The notes under the pieces are model-generated. The model was not told the origin of the DNA and did no database searches. It worked only from the letters and a program-made list of their open reading frames with translations. A program made the translations under genes and the position numbers. 12,556 nt of DNA from NCBI GenBank assembly GCA_040905285.1, contig JBBDRV010000017.1, positions 1 to 12,556 of the forward strand. The letters are read 5' to 3'. This document shows positions 5,127 to 12,527 of this stretch, one piece after another (positions within the stretch are counted from its first letter, which is position 1; each line of letters begins with the position of its first letter). This DNA comes from JBBDRV01 sp040905285. Lineage in GTDB: Bacteria; Bacteroidota; Rhodothermia; Balneolales; Balneolaceae.

Positions 5127-6428
5127 TTACGCTGTCGTTTCTTTCAGCGCCACCTGCAGTGCCTCATCTGCGGCAACAATGGTTTTGTCAAGCATCTCGT
5201 ACGTATGTGACGTAGCGAGAAACCAGCTTTCAAACGCTGAGGGCGGGAGATATATACCGCGGTTGAGCATCTCGTGGAAAAAAATACGGAAAAAAACCTG
5301 ATCTGTTGTATTCGCAGTTTTGAATCCGGTAACCCCTTCAGCAGTAAAAAAGATACTGAGCATGGACCCGACCTGATTCAGATGGAAATGAACACCATGC
5401 TGGTTTAATACCGACCTGAGACGTTTGGCCAGAAAGGCCGCTTTTTCCTCAAGTTCTACATAATATTCGGGGTGCCGGTCCAGGATATTCAGCTGTGCCA
5501 AGCCTGCATGCATCGCCAGCGGATTGCCGGAGAGGGTGCCGGCCTGGTATACCGGCCCGTCAGGAGACACCACAGCCATAATTTCCTCTTTTCCCCCGAA
5601 AGCCCCCACCGGCAGACCTCCCCCGAGAATTTTTCCAAAGGCTACCAGGTCGGCCCACACGTTATACCGTTCCTGGGCCCCCCCCCTTGAGAGCCGGAAA
5701 CCCGTCATGACCTCATCAAATATAAGGACAACCTCCTCACTGTCGCACAAACTGCGAAGGCCGTCCAGAAAACCCTCTTCGGGTGGAATACATCCCATAT
5801 TCCCTGCCACAGGCTCCAGAATAACAGCAGCCACTTCGTTTTTATTCTTATTCAGCAGCTTTTCGACACTGTCCAGATCGTTGAAATCAGCAACAAGTGT
5901 ATCCGCCGCCGTTCCGTCCGTCACCCCCGGACTGCTCGGAGAGCCGAAGGTCAGCGCCCCGCTTCCCGCTTTTATCAGAAATGAGTCCGCATGGCCGTGG
6001 TAATGTCCCTCAAACTTGATAATTTTATCCCGTCCCGTATAGCCGCGCGCCACACGGATGGCACTCATACAGGCTTCCGTGCCGGAATTCACCATGCGAA
6101 TCTTCTCTACATTCGGGACCAGGCCCTGCACAAGCTCCGCCATGCTGATTTCAACTTCAGTGGGCGCACCAAATGACGTAGAGCTGAAAGAGGCATCCTG
6201 CACCGCCTTGACAACGGCAGGGCAGGCATGACCCAAAATCATCGGTCCCCAGGACCCCACGTAGTCCACATACTCATTGCCGTCTGCATCTGTAATAAGA
6301 GATCCCTTTGCCCGGTCAATAAAAACAGGGGTGCCGCCGACAGCCTTGAACGCCCTGGCAGGGGAATTGACCCCACCGGGGATGAATGTTTTCGCGCGAT
6401 TGAACAGTTCCTGGCTTTTTGACAGCAT
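5127..6428 (-). CDS. hemL: glutamate-1-semialdehyde 2,1-aminomutase
   Basis: Converts glutamate-1-semialdehyde to 5-aminolevulinate, the first committed tetrapyrrole precursor of the C5 route. Length is 433 aa, normal for the family. Seen: FIPGGVNSPARAF at the N-terminus, YVGSWGPMILGH, NSGTEACMSAIRVARGYTGR (114-133), GHYHGH, FDEVMTGFR (237-245), and the Schiff-base lysine 266 in AFGKILGGGLPVGA. The ATG at 6428 has AGGAAA 4-5 nt upstream and a possible promoter 23-50 nt upstream. The coding strand contains a G9 run (plus-strand C9, 5678-5686) in the codons for RGGA, a slippage-prone tract that is in frame here. The gene lies downstream of htpX, detached from the hemC-B block, and is followed by the MFS gene. 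Confidence 0.96.
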   Translation of the reverse strand: MLSKSQELFNRAKTFIPGGVNSPARAFKAVGGTPVFIDRAKGSLITDADGNEYVDYVGSWGPMILGHACPAVVKAVQDASFSSTSFGAPTEVEISMAELVQGLVPNVEKIRMVNSGTEACMSAIRVARGYTGRDKIIKFEGHYHGHADSFLIKAGSGALTFGSPSSPGVTDGTAADTLVADFNDLDSVEKLLNKNKNEVAAVILEPVAGNMGCIPPEEGFLDGLRSLCDSEEVVLIFDEVMTGFRLSRGGAQERYNVWADLVAFGKILGGGLPVGAFGGKEEIMAVVSPDGPVYQAGTLSGNPLAMHAGLAQLNILDRHPEYYVELEEKAAFLAKRLRSVLNQHGVHFHLNQVGSMLSIFFTAEGVTGFKTANTTDQVFFRIFFHEMLNRGIYLPPSAFESWFLATSHTYEMLDKTIVAADEALQVALKETTA

Positions 6429-6450
6429 GGTTTCCTGATTTTATGGAGAT

Positions 6451-6478
6451 ATTATAGTTGAAACAGTCCTTCAGTGAA
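6451..6478 (-). promoter_or_regulatory. candidate promoter of hemL
   Basis: On the minus strand TTCACT (6473-6478) and a perfect TATAAT (6451-6456) are 16 bp apart, just downstream of the htpX terminator and about 23 bp before the hemL ATG. The -35 matches consensus at 4 of 6 positions. If real, hemL has its own short leader and is not dependent on the hemC promoter. Confidence 0.45.
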
Positions 6479-6488
6479 TCATTCTTTC

Positions 6489-6507
6489 AAAAATCCGGCT
6501 GCCGGAT
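6489..6507 (-). terminator. rho-independent terminator after htpX
   Basis: On the minus strand ATCCGG-CAG-CCGGAT is a 6 bp GC-rich hairpin with a 3-nt loop (6493-6507), running into a T5 tract (6489-6493). It lies 45 bp past the htpX stop. The stem is preceded by a second copy of GTATCCGG, so alternative pairing is possible. This is the most convincing intrinsic terminator in the window. Confidence 0.65.
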
Positions 6508-6551
6508 ACCGGATACCGTTCAGAACAGATATTCCCTGCTTCACTCCTCCG

Positions 6552-7442
6552 TCAGTCCGACATATTTTGCAAAGCGGCTATCCGGTCATCCAGCGGCGGA
6601 TGAGACATGAAGAATCTTTTCAATCCGGTATTTTTGCCGCCGGTAATACCGAAAGCCTGCATGGATTCCGGCAGCGGACTCGGTTGTTGTGCATCCCGTT
6701 TCAGCCGCTGCAGTGCATGAATCATACCCTGGCGGCTGCCAAAACGTGCTCCGGCTTTGTCAGCATGAAATTCCCGTCGCCTGGAAAACCAGAAAACGAT
6801 CGTGGATGCAAGAAACGCCAGCAGGAGTTCGGTTGCAATCGTTGCTATGAAATAGCCGATCCCGAATCCCTGTTCGTTCTTGAAGATAACCCGGTCGACC
6901 GTAAATCCGACAATACGGGCCAGAAACATGACAAACGTATTGATCACTCCCTGAATAAGTGCAAGGGTGACCATGTCCCCGTTGGCGATATGGCCAATTT
7001 CATGTCCCATTACCGCCTCGACTTCACTCTTCTCAAACCGCTGGAGCATTCCTTCACTCACTGCAACGAGAGCCTTGTTTCTGTTCCAGCCTGTGGCAAA
7101 GGCGTTTGCCTGGGGAGCGGGGAAAATGCCCACTTCCGGCATGCCGAGGCCGGCTTCGTCAGCCTGGCGCCTGACACAGCTGACAAGCCACTCTTCCTGT
7201 GCATTCTTCGGCTGATCAATCATCCGGGGTTTCATCGTCCACTTCACCATTTTTTTCGACAGGAGAAGTGAAATAAAAGATCCTGCCATGCCAAAAATAA
7301 AACAGAATACCAGCAGGGCCTGAAGGTTGAGCCTGGTGCCGGAGTCTTCAAGCATGGACCCAACGCCAAGCAAACTCATTGTTATACTGGCGATAATCAG
7401 TATCGCAATGTTTGTAGCAAGAAATAGAAATACTCTTTTCAT
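6552..7442 (-). CDS. htpX: membrane zinc metalloprotease HtpX
   Basis: An M48-family inner-membrane protease that degrades misfolded membrane proteins. Length is 296 aa, normal for HtpX. Two N-terminal membrane segments (about 5-27 and 40-62) are followed by the zinc site HEIGH (147-151). Two further hydrophobic segments (about 160-180, 195-218) precede the third ligand Glu224 in SRRREFHADKAGA. The C-terminal SHPPLDDRIAAL is a family hallmark. The active-site domain faces the cytoplasm in characterised members. It starts 198 bp after hemB and ends at a good intrinsic terminator, so it may form its own unit or the tail of the heme operon. No Shine-Dalgarno is visible before the ATG. Its presence among heme genes is unusual and may be chance adjacency. 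Confidence 0.95.
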   Translation of the reverse strand: MKRVFLFLATNIAILIIASITMSLLGVGSMLEDSGTRLNLQALLVFCFIFGMAGSFISLLLSKKMVKWTMKPRMIDQPKNAQEEWLVSCVRRQADEAGLGMPEVGIFPAPQANAFATGWNRNKALVAVSEGMLQRFEKSEVEAVMGHEIGHIANGDMVTLALIQGVINTFVMFLARIVGFTVDRVIFKNEQGFGIGYFIATIATELLLAFLASTIVFWFSRRREFHADKAGARFGSRQGMIHALQRLKRDAQQPSPLPESMQAFGITGGKNTGLKRFFMSHPPLDDRIAALQNMSD

Positions 7443-7530
7443 ATATCTGTTAAAATTGGTTGATTCAGTTTCACGGTTAAATATAAAAACTTGCAGTGAA
7501 TTTTACTCTGAAAACAGAATACGGGCAGAC

Positions 7531-7558
7531 AAATCGCAGGTGACACTCGTGTCGATTT
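7531..7558. other. nested dyad in the hemB-htpX gap
   Basis: The 198 bp between hemB and htpX has no gene. Within it AAATC (7531-7535) and GACAC (7542-7546) face GTGTC (7549-7553) and GATTT (7554-7558), giving two stacked 5 bp arms with a 6-nt bulge. A separate perfect 10 bp palindrome, CTGCCGGCAG, is at 7582-7591. Either could be an operator or an RNA hairpin upstream of htpX. No U-run follows on the minus strand, so neither looks like an ordinary terminator for hemB. Confidence 0.3.
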
Positions 7559-7640
7559 CGACAGAGCCTGTATATATTGCACTGCCGGCAGGTCCGCATC
7601 ACCATGGCAATTTGTCCTGAAATATACCTCATACGTAACA

Positions 7641-8627
7641 TCACAACAATCGTGCCGCATCTTTGGCAAAATAGGTCGCAATCAGATCAGCTCCGGCTCT
7701 TTTAAAGCCGATCAGAGCTTCCAGAACCGCATTTCCCTCATCAAGCCACCCATTGGATGCCGCAGCCTTTATCATCGAATATTCACCGGAAACATGATAT
7801 ACTGAAACCGGAAGAGAGACCGATTCCCTGACGGCCCGCACCACATCAAGATAGGGCATACCGGGTTTCACCATGATAATATCAGCTCCCTCAGCCTCAT
7901 CCATTACCGCCTCCCTGACAGCTTCAGCCACATTTGACGGATCCATCTGATATGTTTTTTTATCACCGAATCCCGGTGCTGAATCGAGAGCATCACGAAA
8001 AGGCCCGTAAAAGGCAGAAGCATATTTGGCGCTGTAGGCCATAATTCCGGTATGATGGCACCCTTCCTGTTCGAGTATCCCCCGTATAGCTGCGATCCGG
8101 CCGTCCATCATGTCAGACGGTGCCACAAAATCAGCTCCCGCGACGGCATGGCTTAATGCCATTCCGGCCAGCAGATCTACCGTTTCATCATTCAGGATCA
8201 GGCCATCCCGGACGATCCCGTCATGGCCGGAATCCGAATACGGATCGAGTGCCACATCCGTCATAATCACCAGCCCCGGAAATTCCTTTTTAAGGAGCCG
8301 GACCGTCTCCTGCATCAGGCCATCCGGGTTCAGGGCTTCCGTTCCCCTGTTATCTTTCTTTTCCTCCGGCACCATGGCAAAGAGAAGCACAGCCTGAATA
8401 CCCAGTGTCCGGAGTTCCTCAACTTCTTTCAGGAGCAGGTCCCTGGTAAACCGGTAATAGCCGGGCATGGAAGAGATTGCAGCTTTTCCACTGTCCCCCT
8501 CCATTACGAACAAAGGCGCAATAAGATCTTCCACACGCAGATGATGTTCAGCCACCATCCGGCGTATATTTTTTCCGGCACGCAGCCGGCGTCCGCGGGT
8601 GTATGGATAAGAGCACTGATTCTTCAT
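7641..8627 (-). CDS. hemB: delta-aminolevulinate dehydratase (porphobilinogen synthase), Mg-type
   Basis: Condenses two 5-aminolevulinate molecules to porphobilinogen in the cytoplasm. Length is 328 aa, normal. Seen: APLFVMEGD (37-45), Schiff-base lysines 201 (AYSAKYASAFYGPFRDA) and 254 (MVKPGMPYLD), and TYQMDPSN. The metal site that carries three cysteines in zinc enzymes reads DVALDPYSDSGHDG here: Ala126, Asp128 and Asp136 replace the cysteines, as in the Mg-dependent Pseudomonas-type enzymes. It starts 30 bp after hemF with no clear Shine-Dalgarno, and is probably the last gene of the hemC-D-E-F-B transcript. Confidence 0.96.
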   Translation of the reverse strand: MKNQCSYPYTRGRRLRAGKNIRRMVAEHHLRVEDLIAPLFVMEGDSGKAAISSMPGYYRFTRDLLLKEVEELRTLGIQAVLLFAMVPEEKKDNRGTEALNPDGLMQETVRLLKKEFPGLVIMTDVALDPYSDSGHDGIVRDGLILNDETVDLLAGMALSHAVAGADFVAPSDMMDGRIAAIRGILEQEGCHHTGIMAYSAKYASAFYGPFRDALDSAPGFGDKKTYQMDPSNVAEAVREAVMDEAEGADIIMVKPGMPYLDVVRAVRESVSLPVSVYHVSGEYSMIKAAASNGWLDEGNAVLEALIGFKRAGADLIATYFAKDAARLL

Positions 8628-8657
8628 ATGATAAGGATATCTTTAAAATGGTTTAAC

Positions 8658-9671
8658 CTATCGGCGGCCGGCAAGCCCCGCTTCCGATCCCGATCCTGCT
8701 GCCTTTCCCGATTCCCTGTCCTCCTGTCCCTGTCCCTGTCCCGTTTCAGGTTTCTGTCCGATCCAGTCGGCCGGCCGGGCCAGCCGTTCCAGAAGATACG
8801 CTTCCCGGCTTCCGGGTTCAGGGTTGAAGTCATAATCCCAGCGAACCCTCGGCGGCAGGCTCATGAAAATGGATTCAATACGCCCCTTTGTCTTCAGTCC
8901 GAATAACGTCCCCCGGTCGTGAATCAGGTTGAATTCTGCATACCTGCCCCGGCGGATCTCCTGCCAATACCTCTGTGCCGCATTATATGGCTCATTCATC
9001 CGGCGAATCAGTATGGGCAAATACGATTTGAGAAACTGATTTCCCGTACCTGAAGTAAATGCATACCACTGATCATCGGAATACTCATCGTTCTCCCTCA
9101 GATAATCAAAAAAAATACCGCCGACCCCCCTGGCTTCCCCGCGGTGCGAATTGTAAAAGTATTCGTCACATTCTTTTTTAAAACGGGGATAGAGATCCTT
9201 TCCGTACTGATCGCACACGGCCTTTAAAGCCCGGTGGAAATGAATGGCATCCTCATCACGGAGGTAAAACGGGGTCAGGTCGGCGCCTCCCCCGAACCAC
9301 CGATCCACAGACCGGATCATCTGTGCATCTTCATAAAGTTCAAAGAACCTGAAATTGGCATGGACAGCGGGTGCCATCGGATTCAGCGGATGAATGACCA
9401 GGGATAGGCCACTGGCATAAAACCAGCCCCTTTCGACACGAAAATGGGTTTTAACCGCTTCCGGCAGCTCCCCGTGTACGGCAGATACGTTTACCCCGCC
9501 CTTCTCTATCACATCGCCTTTCTCTATAATACGTGTACGGCCGCCGCCGCCGCCCTCCCGATCCCACAGGTCTTCTCTGAAAACGGCATTTGTTTCCACT
9601 TGTTCCAATGCCCGGCAGATTTCTTCCTGCAAATTATACACGTCATCCGTAAATCTTTTTTTGAGACTCAT
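8658..9671 (-). CDS. hemF: oxygen-dependent coproporphyrinogen III oxidase, with low-complexity C-terminal tail
   Basis: Oxidatively decarboxylates coproporphyrinogen III to protoporphyrinogen IX using O2. Seen: DREGGGGGRTR (37-47), NPMAPAVHANFRFFE (97-111), WFGGGADLTPFYL (125-137), and the family C-terminal MSLPPRVRWDYDFNPEPGS followed by ADWI (301-304). Family members normally end soon after this. Here about 33 further residues follow, rich in Gly, Gln, Glu and Ser, encoded by GGGACA-type short repeats, so the tail probably arose by repeat expansion or a lost stop. The ATG overlaps the hemE stop as ATGA, indicating translational coupling. The O2 requirement implies growth in air. Confidence 0.95.
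   Translation of the reverse strand: MSLKKRFTDDVYNLQEEICRALEQVETNAVFREDLWDREGGGGGRTRIIEKGDVIEKGGVNVSAVHGELPEAVKTHFRVERGWFYASGLSLVIHPLNPMAPAVHANFRFFELYEDAQMIRSVDRWFGGGADLTPFYLRDEDAIHFHRALKAVCDQYGKDLYPRFKKECDEYFYNSHRGEARGVGGIFFDYLRENDEYSDDQWYAFTSGTGNQFLKSYLPILIRRMNEPYNAAQRYWQEIRRGRYAEFNLIHDRGTLFGLKTKGRIESIFMSLPPRVRWDYDFNPEPGSREAYLLERLARPADWIGQKPETGQGQGQEDRESGKAAGSGSEAGLAGRR
8707..8742 (-). repeat. G-rich hexamer repeat at the hemF 3' end
   Basis: Plus-strand CCC runs lie at 8707-8709, 8714-8716, 8728-8730, 8734-8736 and 8740-8742. On the coding (minus) strand this is three GGGACA units plus degenerate neighbours. It encodes the Gly/Gln tail of HemF. Three G3 runs have 3-nt loops and the fourth is 11 nt away, so a G-quadruplex is possible but not canonical. 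It lies about 80-115 bp upstream of the hemB start. Confidence 0.6.
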
Positions 9672-10723
9672 AGACTTTTAACCGTGTCAATGAAGGCCCG
9701 TGCATGATCAACCGGAACATGCGGAAGAATGCCGTGCCCGAGATTCACTATATACCGTCTTGTGCCAAACCGGGCGATCATCCGCCTGGTCTGTTTTTCA
9801 ATCTCCGGAATAGGGGCCAGCAGCCTGCTGGGATCAAAATTGCCCTGTAAAGTAATGCCGTTTCGAGTCTTTTGACGGGCATACTCGGGACTGATAGTCC
9901 AGTCAATTCCCAGTGCGGCGATACTGCTTTTGAAACTGAGACGCTCAAGAGCATACCAGGCTCCCTTGGCAAAAAGAATGACCGGAACGTTTTTAACCGA
10001 ACTGCAGATTTCCATCAGGCCTGGCATTGCCCATTCATTGAAATCTTCCGGGCTCAGCAGGCCTGCCCATGAATCAAACAGCTGTACGGCCTGGGCGCCG
10101 GCTTCCACCTGCGCCTGCAGGTAATCAATGGTGGCCTTTGTCAGCTCCCGCATAACATGCCGGGCCGCCTCCGGCTCCCGGTACAGAAATGATTTGGCCC
10201 TGTTAAAATCCTTGGAGCTTTCCCCCTGGACCATATAGCAGAACAGCGTCCAGGGAGCTCCGGCAAACCCGATCAGGGGAACCCGGCCGTTAAGCTCTTT
10301 TCGGGTCAGGGTAAGGGCCTCCATGACATGTGGCAGTTTGCCGGGAATATTTTCTGCAAACACGGCAAACGCATCATCGGTACTCCGGATCCGGTTGCTT
10401 ATCACAGGACCTTTTTCGGGGACAAGCTGTACATCAAACCCCAAAGCCTGGGGTATGGTAAGAATGTCGGAAAAAATAATAGCTGCATCCGGCTCCAGCT
10501 CATCGATCGGCTGAAGGGTAATTTCACAGGCCAGCCCGGGATTTTCTACCCGCTCGAAAAAGGTATATTTTTTTCGCAGGACCTGGTACTGCGGCAGATA
10601 ACGACCCGCCTGTCGCATCATCCAGACAGGCGGACGTTCCACTACCTCGCCCCGCAAGGCACGAAGCAGGAGATCATTTTTAAGGGTCGGAAAAGGTTCT
10701 GTCATCGGTCCTCTTTTTCCCAT
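9668..10723 (-). CDS. hemE: uroporphyrinogen decarboxylase
   Basis: Removes four acetate carboxyls from uroporphyrinogen III to give coproporphyrinogen III. About 351 aa, normal for the family. Seen: RPPVWMMRQAGRYLPQY with Arg37 and Arg41, the catalytic Asp86 in FSDILTIPQALG, and GFAGAPWTLFCYMVQG. The C-terminal NLGHGILPHVPVDH is also family-typical. The ATG at 10723 overlaps the hemD stop as TGATG and has GAGG 4 nt upstream. A second ATG at 10705 has AAGAGG 4 nt upstream and gives an N-terminus (MTEP..LKND) that aligns better with known HemE proteins, so it is an equally good start. The stop overlaps the hemF start by 4 bp. Confidence 0.96.
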   Translation of the reverse strand: MGKRGPMTEPFPTLKNDLLLRALRGEVVERPPVWMMRQAGRYLPQYQVLRKKYTFFERVENPGLACEITLQPIDELEPDAAIIFSDILTIPQALGFDVQLVPEKGPVISNRIRSTDDAFAVFAENIPGKLPHVMEALTLTRKELNGRVPLIGFAGAPWTLFCYMVQGESSKDFNRAKSFLYREPEAARHVMRELTKATIDYLQAQVEAGAQAVQLFDSWAGLLSPEDFNEWAMPGLMEICSSVKNVPVILFAKGAWYALERLSFKSSIAALGIDWTISPEYARQKTRNGITLQGNFDPSRLLAPIPEIEKQTRRMIARFGTRRYIVNLGHGILPHVPVDHARAFIDTVKSL

Positions 10724-11577
10724 CAAGCCTCAACCCGTATGATCGCGGCGGCAAGCTCCAGCAAGGCCTCTGTAGAAGGCCTGTCGGGGATATGCACGTT
10801 TTCCCCCGATTCCAGGCTGAGTGCTTCTCCGGTGGTACTGCCAATGGCAAAAAGGGGCGGCAGTTCGCGGCCAAACCCGCCGCTCTTGCGAAAAGCTTCA
10901 ACCGCTCCGGGACTATAGAACAGAATGGCCCCGACAGGCTCCTCAGGCAAGTTGATTTTGTTCAGCGTTGTGCGATAGACTTCCATCTCAACCAGGCCCA
11001 TGCCGTGCCGCTTCAAACCGCTTTTCAGTTCCGGCCGCCTCCGGTTGCCGCACCAGTGGACCAGGACGGGGTGGTCCGCGGAAAACGGCGTTTCCGGCTG
11101 AATTGACTCATCACCGGATGGTTCCTTTGATCCGGGAAACCGGGTTTTTACGGGACCGGCAGCAGGGGAAGGGGACAGGTCATCTGCGATAAGCCGGGCC
11201 AGTCCGGCGGCATTCTGTGTTTCCGGGAACCGGGCTTCCAGTCCCAGCCGGGACAGGGCACCGGCTGTCTTTTCCCCGACTGCATATGTCTTTGGCAGCG
11301 GCCTTGCAAGCTGCCCTGAATCAAAAAGCCTCTTCAACGCTTCAACTCCGTTCCGGCTGGTGAAAATCCAGTTGCCGCCGGAATACGTATCCAGCCTCTG
11401 AACCACTTTACGGCGGTCGGAAAGGTATTCAACATGATATGCGGGCCCGGCTACAGGATCCATGCCAAGGGTATTGGCATAGGCAACCTGCTTTTCAGTC
11501 AGCCGGCGGGTTACCAGAATTCTGGTTTTATCTTTTGGGTCCATGTCGCAAGTGTTTTCGTACAGGATTCTACTCAC
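10723..11577 (-). CDS. hemD: uroporphyrinogen-III synthase
   Basis: Cyclises hydroxymethylbilane to uroporphyrinogen III with inversion of ring D. The family is poorly conserved; the call rests on ILVTRR near the N-terminus, GNWIFTSRNGVEAL (68-81), YAVGEKTAGAL (98-108), a late ILFYSPGAVEAF and FAIGSTTGEAL, and the position between hemC and hemE. Length is 284 aa, longer than the usual 240-260. The excess is a Pro/Ser/Gly-rich linker at about 134-168, just before VLVHWCGNRRRPEL, that looks like an insertion between the two lobes. The GTG at 11577 gives the longest form. An ATG at 11544 (MDPKDKTR) is the alternative; neither has a strong ribosome site. The stop overlaps hemE by 1 bp, and hemC ends 29 bp upstream. 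Confidence 0.88.
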   Translation of the reverse strand: MSRILYENTCDMDPKDKTRILVTRRLTEKQVAYANTLGMDPVAGPAYHVEYLSDRRKVVQRLDTYSGGNWIFTSRNGVEALKRLFDSGQLARPLPKTYAVGEKTAGALSRLGLEARFPETQNAAGLARLIADDLSPSPAAGPVKTRFPGSKEPSGDESIQPETPFSADHPVLVHWCGNRRRPELKSGLKRHGMGLVEMEVYRTTLNKINLPEEPVGAILFYSPGAVEAFRKSGGFGRELPPLFAIGSTTGEALSLESGENVHIPDRPSTEALLELAAAIIRVEA

Positions 11578-11606
11578 GTCTTCACGTGTGATGTCCGCAG
11601 TCCTGA

Positions 11607-12527
11607 TCAGTAGTCTTTTTTCAGATCTTCCATGATCTTGTCTGCGCCCTGTTCCAGCAGGGCATCTGCCGCCTGAATGCCCAGACCTTCGGCCTCTTCC
11701 CGCGGGGCTGTCATCTCCACGTCATACTGCACCGCTCCGTCGATTGTCAGGGCTACTCCGCGCAGGATAACGCTTTCTTTTTCAATCCATGCATAAGCCC
11801 CGACAGGGGCGCTGCAGCCGGCCTCCATTCTGTTCAGCAATTCCCGTTCTATGCCCGTGCAAAGTGCCGTGCCGCGATGCTGAAGCGGAAGAAGCAGGTC
11901 GGCCAGCCCCGGATCAGTCCCGCGAATCATCACAGCTACAGCTCCCTGAGCCGGAGCGGGGACCATCCAGTCCAGATAAACCGCGATATGATGATCCAGA
12001 TTCACTCTTTTAAGGCCCGCAGCCGCAAAAATAGCACCGTCCCAGCCTTGCTCTTCAACTTTTCGAAGCCGGGTCTGCACATTCCCGCGGATATTGGTAA
12101 TTTCGTGATCAGGAAACCGGTGGAGCCACTGGGCGCGGCGGCGGTGGCTGCTGGTGGCGATGACAGCGTTAACCGAGGAATCTTCCAGGTACCGTACCCC
12201 CTTTGGCGCAACAAGTGAATCTCTCGGATCCCCTCGCTCCAGCACTGCAGCCACTTTCAGGGGAAGAGGATTTACGGTAGGCAAATCTTTAAACGAGTGA
12301 ACGGCCAGATCGATATCGTTGCTCATGAGAGCCTCGTCCAGGGCTTTTGTAAACACACCTTTTCCACCCATTTCGGGAAGCGGTGTTGCCAGGTCGAGAT
12401 CCCCTTCGGACTTGACGAAAACCAGCCGGGATTCTATACCCATCCTCTCCAGCTTGCCGGAGACATGCTTTGCCTGCCAGGTGGCCAGCCTGCTGTCGCG
12501 GGTACCGATACGGAGCGTTCTATTCAT
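11607..12527 (-). CDS. hemC: hydroxymethylbilane synthase (porphobilinogen deaminase)
   Basis: Polymerises four porphobilinogens into hydroxymethylbilane. 306 aa from the ATG at 12527, normal length. Seen: RIGTRDSRLA at the N-terminus, GGKGVFTKALDEAL (55-68), HSFKDLPT with catalytic Asp81, SSHRRRAQ, IRGNVQTRL, PAPAQGA, and the dipyrromethane-cofactor cysteine 238 in EAGCSAPVGAYA. The frame also has a TTG one codon upstream. AGGCG lies about 8 nt before the ATG. The start overlaps the end of an upstream frame by 8 bp, so it is probably not the first gene of its transcript. It leads the hemC-D-E-F-B run. Confidence 0.96.
   Translation of the reverse strand: MNRTLRIGTRDSRLATWQAKHVSGKLERMGIESRLVFVKSEGDLDLATPLPEMGGKGVFTKALDEALMSNDIDLAVHSFKDLPTVNPLPLKVAAVLERGDPRDSLVAPKGVRYLEDSSVNAVIATSSHRRRAQWLHRFPDHEITNIRGNVQTRLRKVEEQGWDGAIFAAAGLKRVNLDHHIAVYLDWMVPAPAQGAVAVMIRGTDPGLADLLLPLQHRGTALCTGIERELLNRMEAGCSAPVGAYAWIEKESVILRGVALTIDGAVQYDVEMTAPREEAEGLGIQAADALLEQGADKIMEDLKKDY

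Noticed and set aside
6474..7271. 265-aa open frame on the plus strand across htpX
   Set aside because: Antisense to htpX, whose motifs are unambiguous; composition is not protein-like.
8223..8906. 227-aa open frame on the plus strand across hemB and hemF
   Set aside because: Spans two real minus-strand genes and has no family resemblance.
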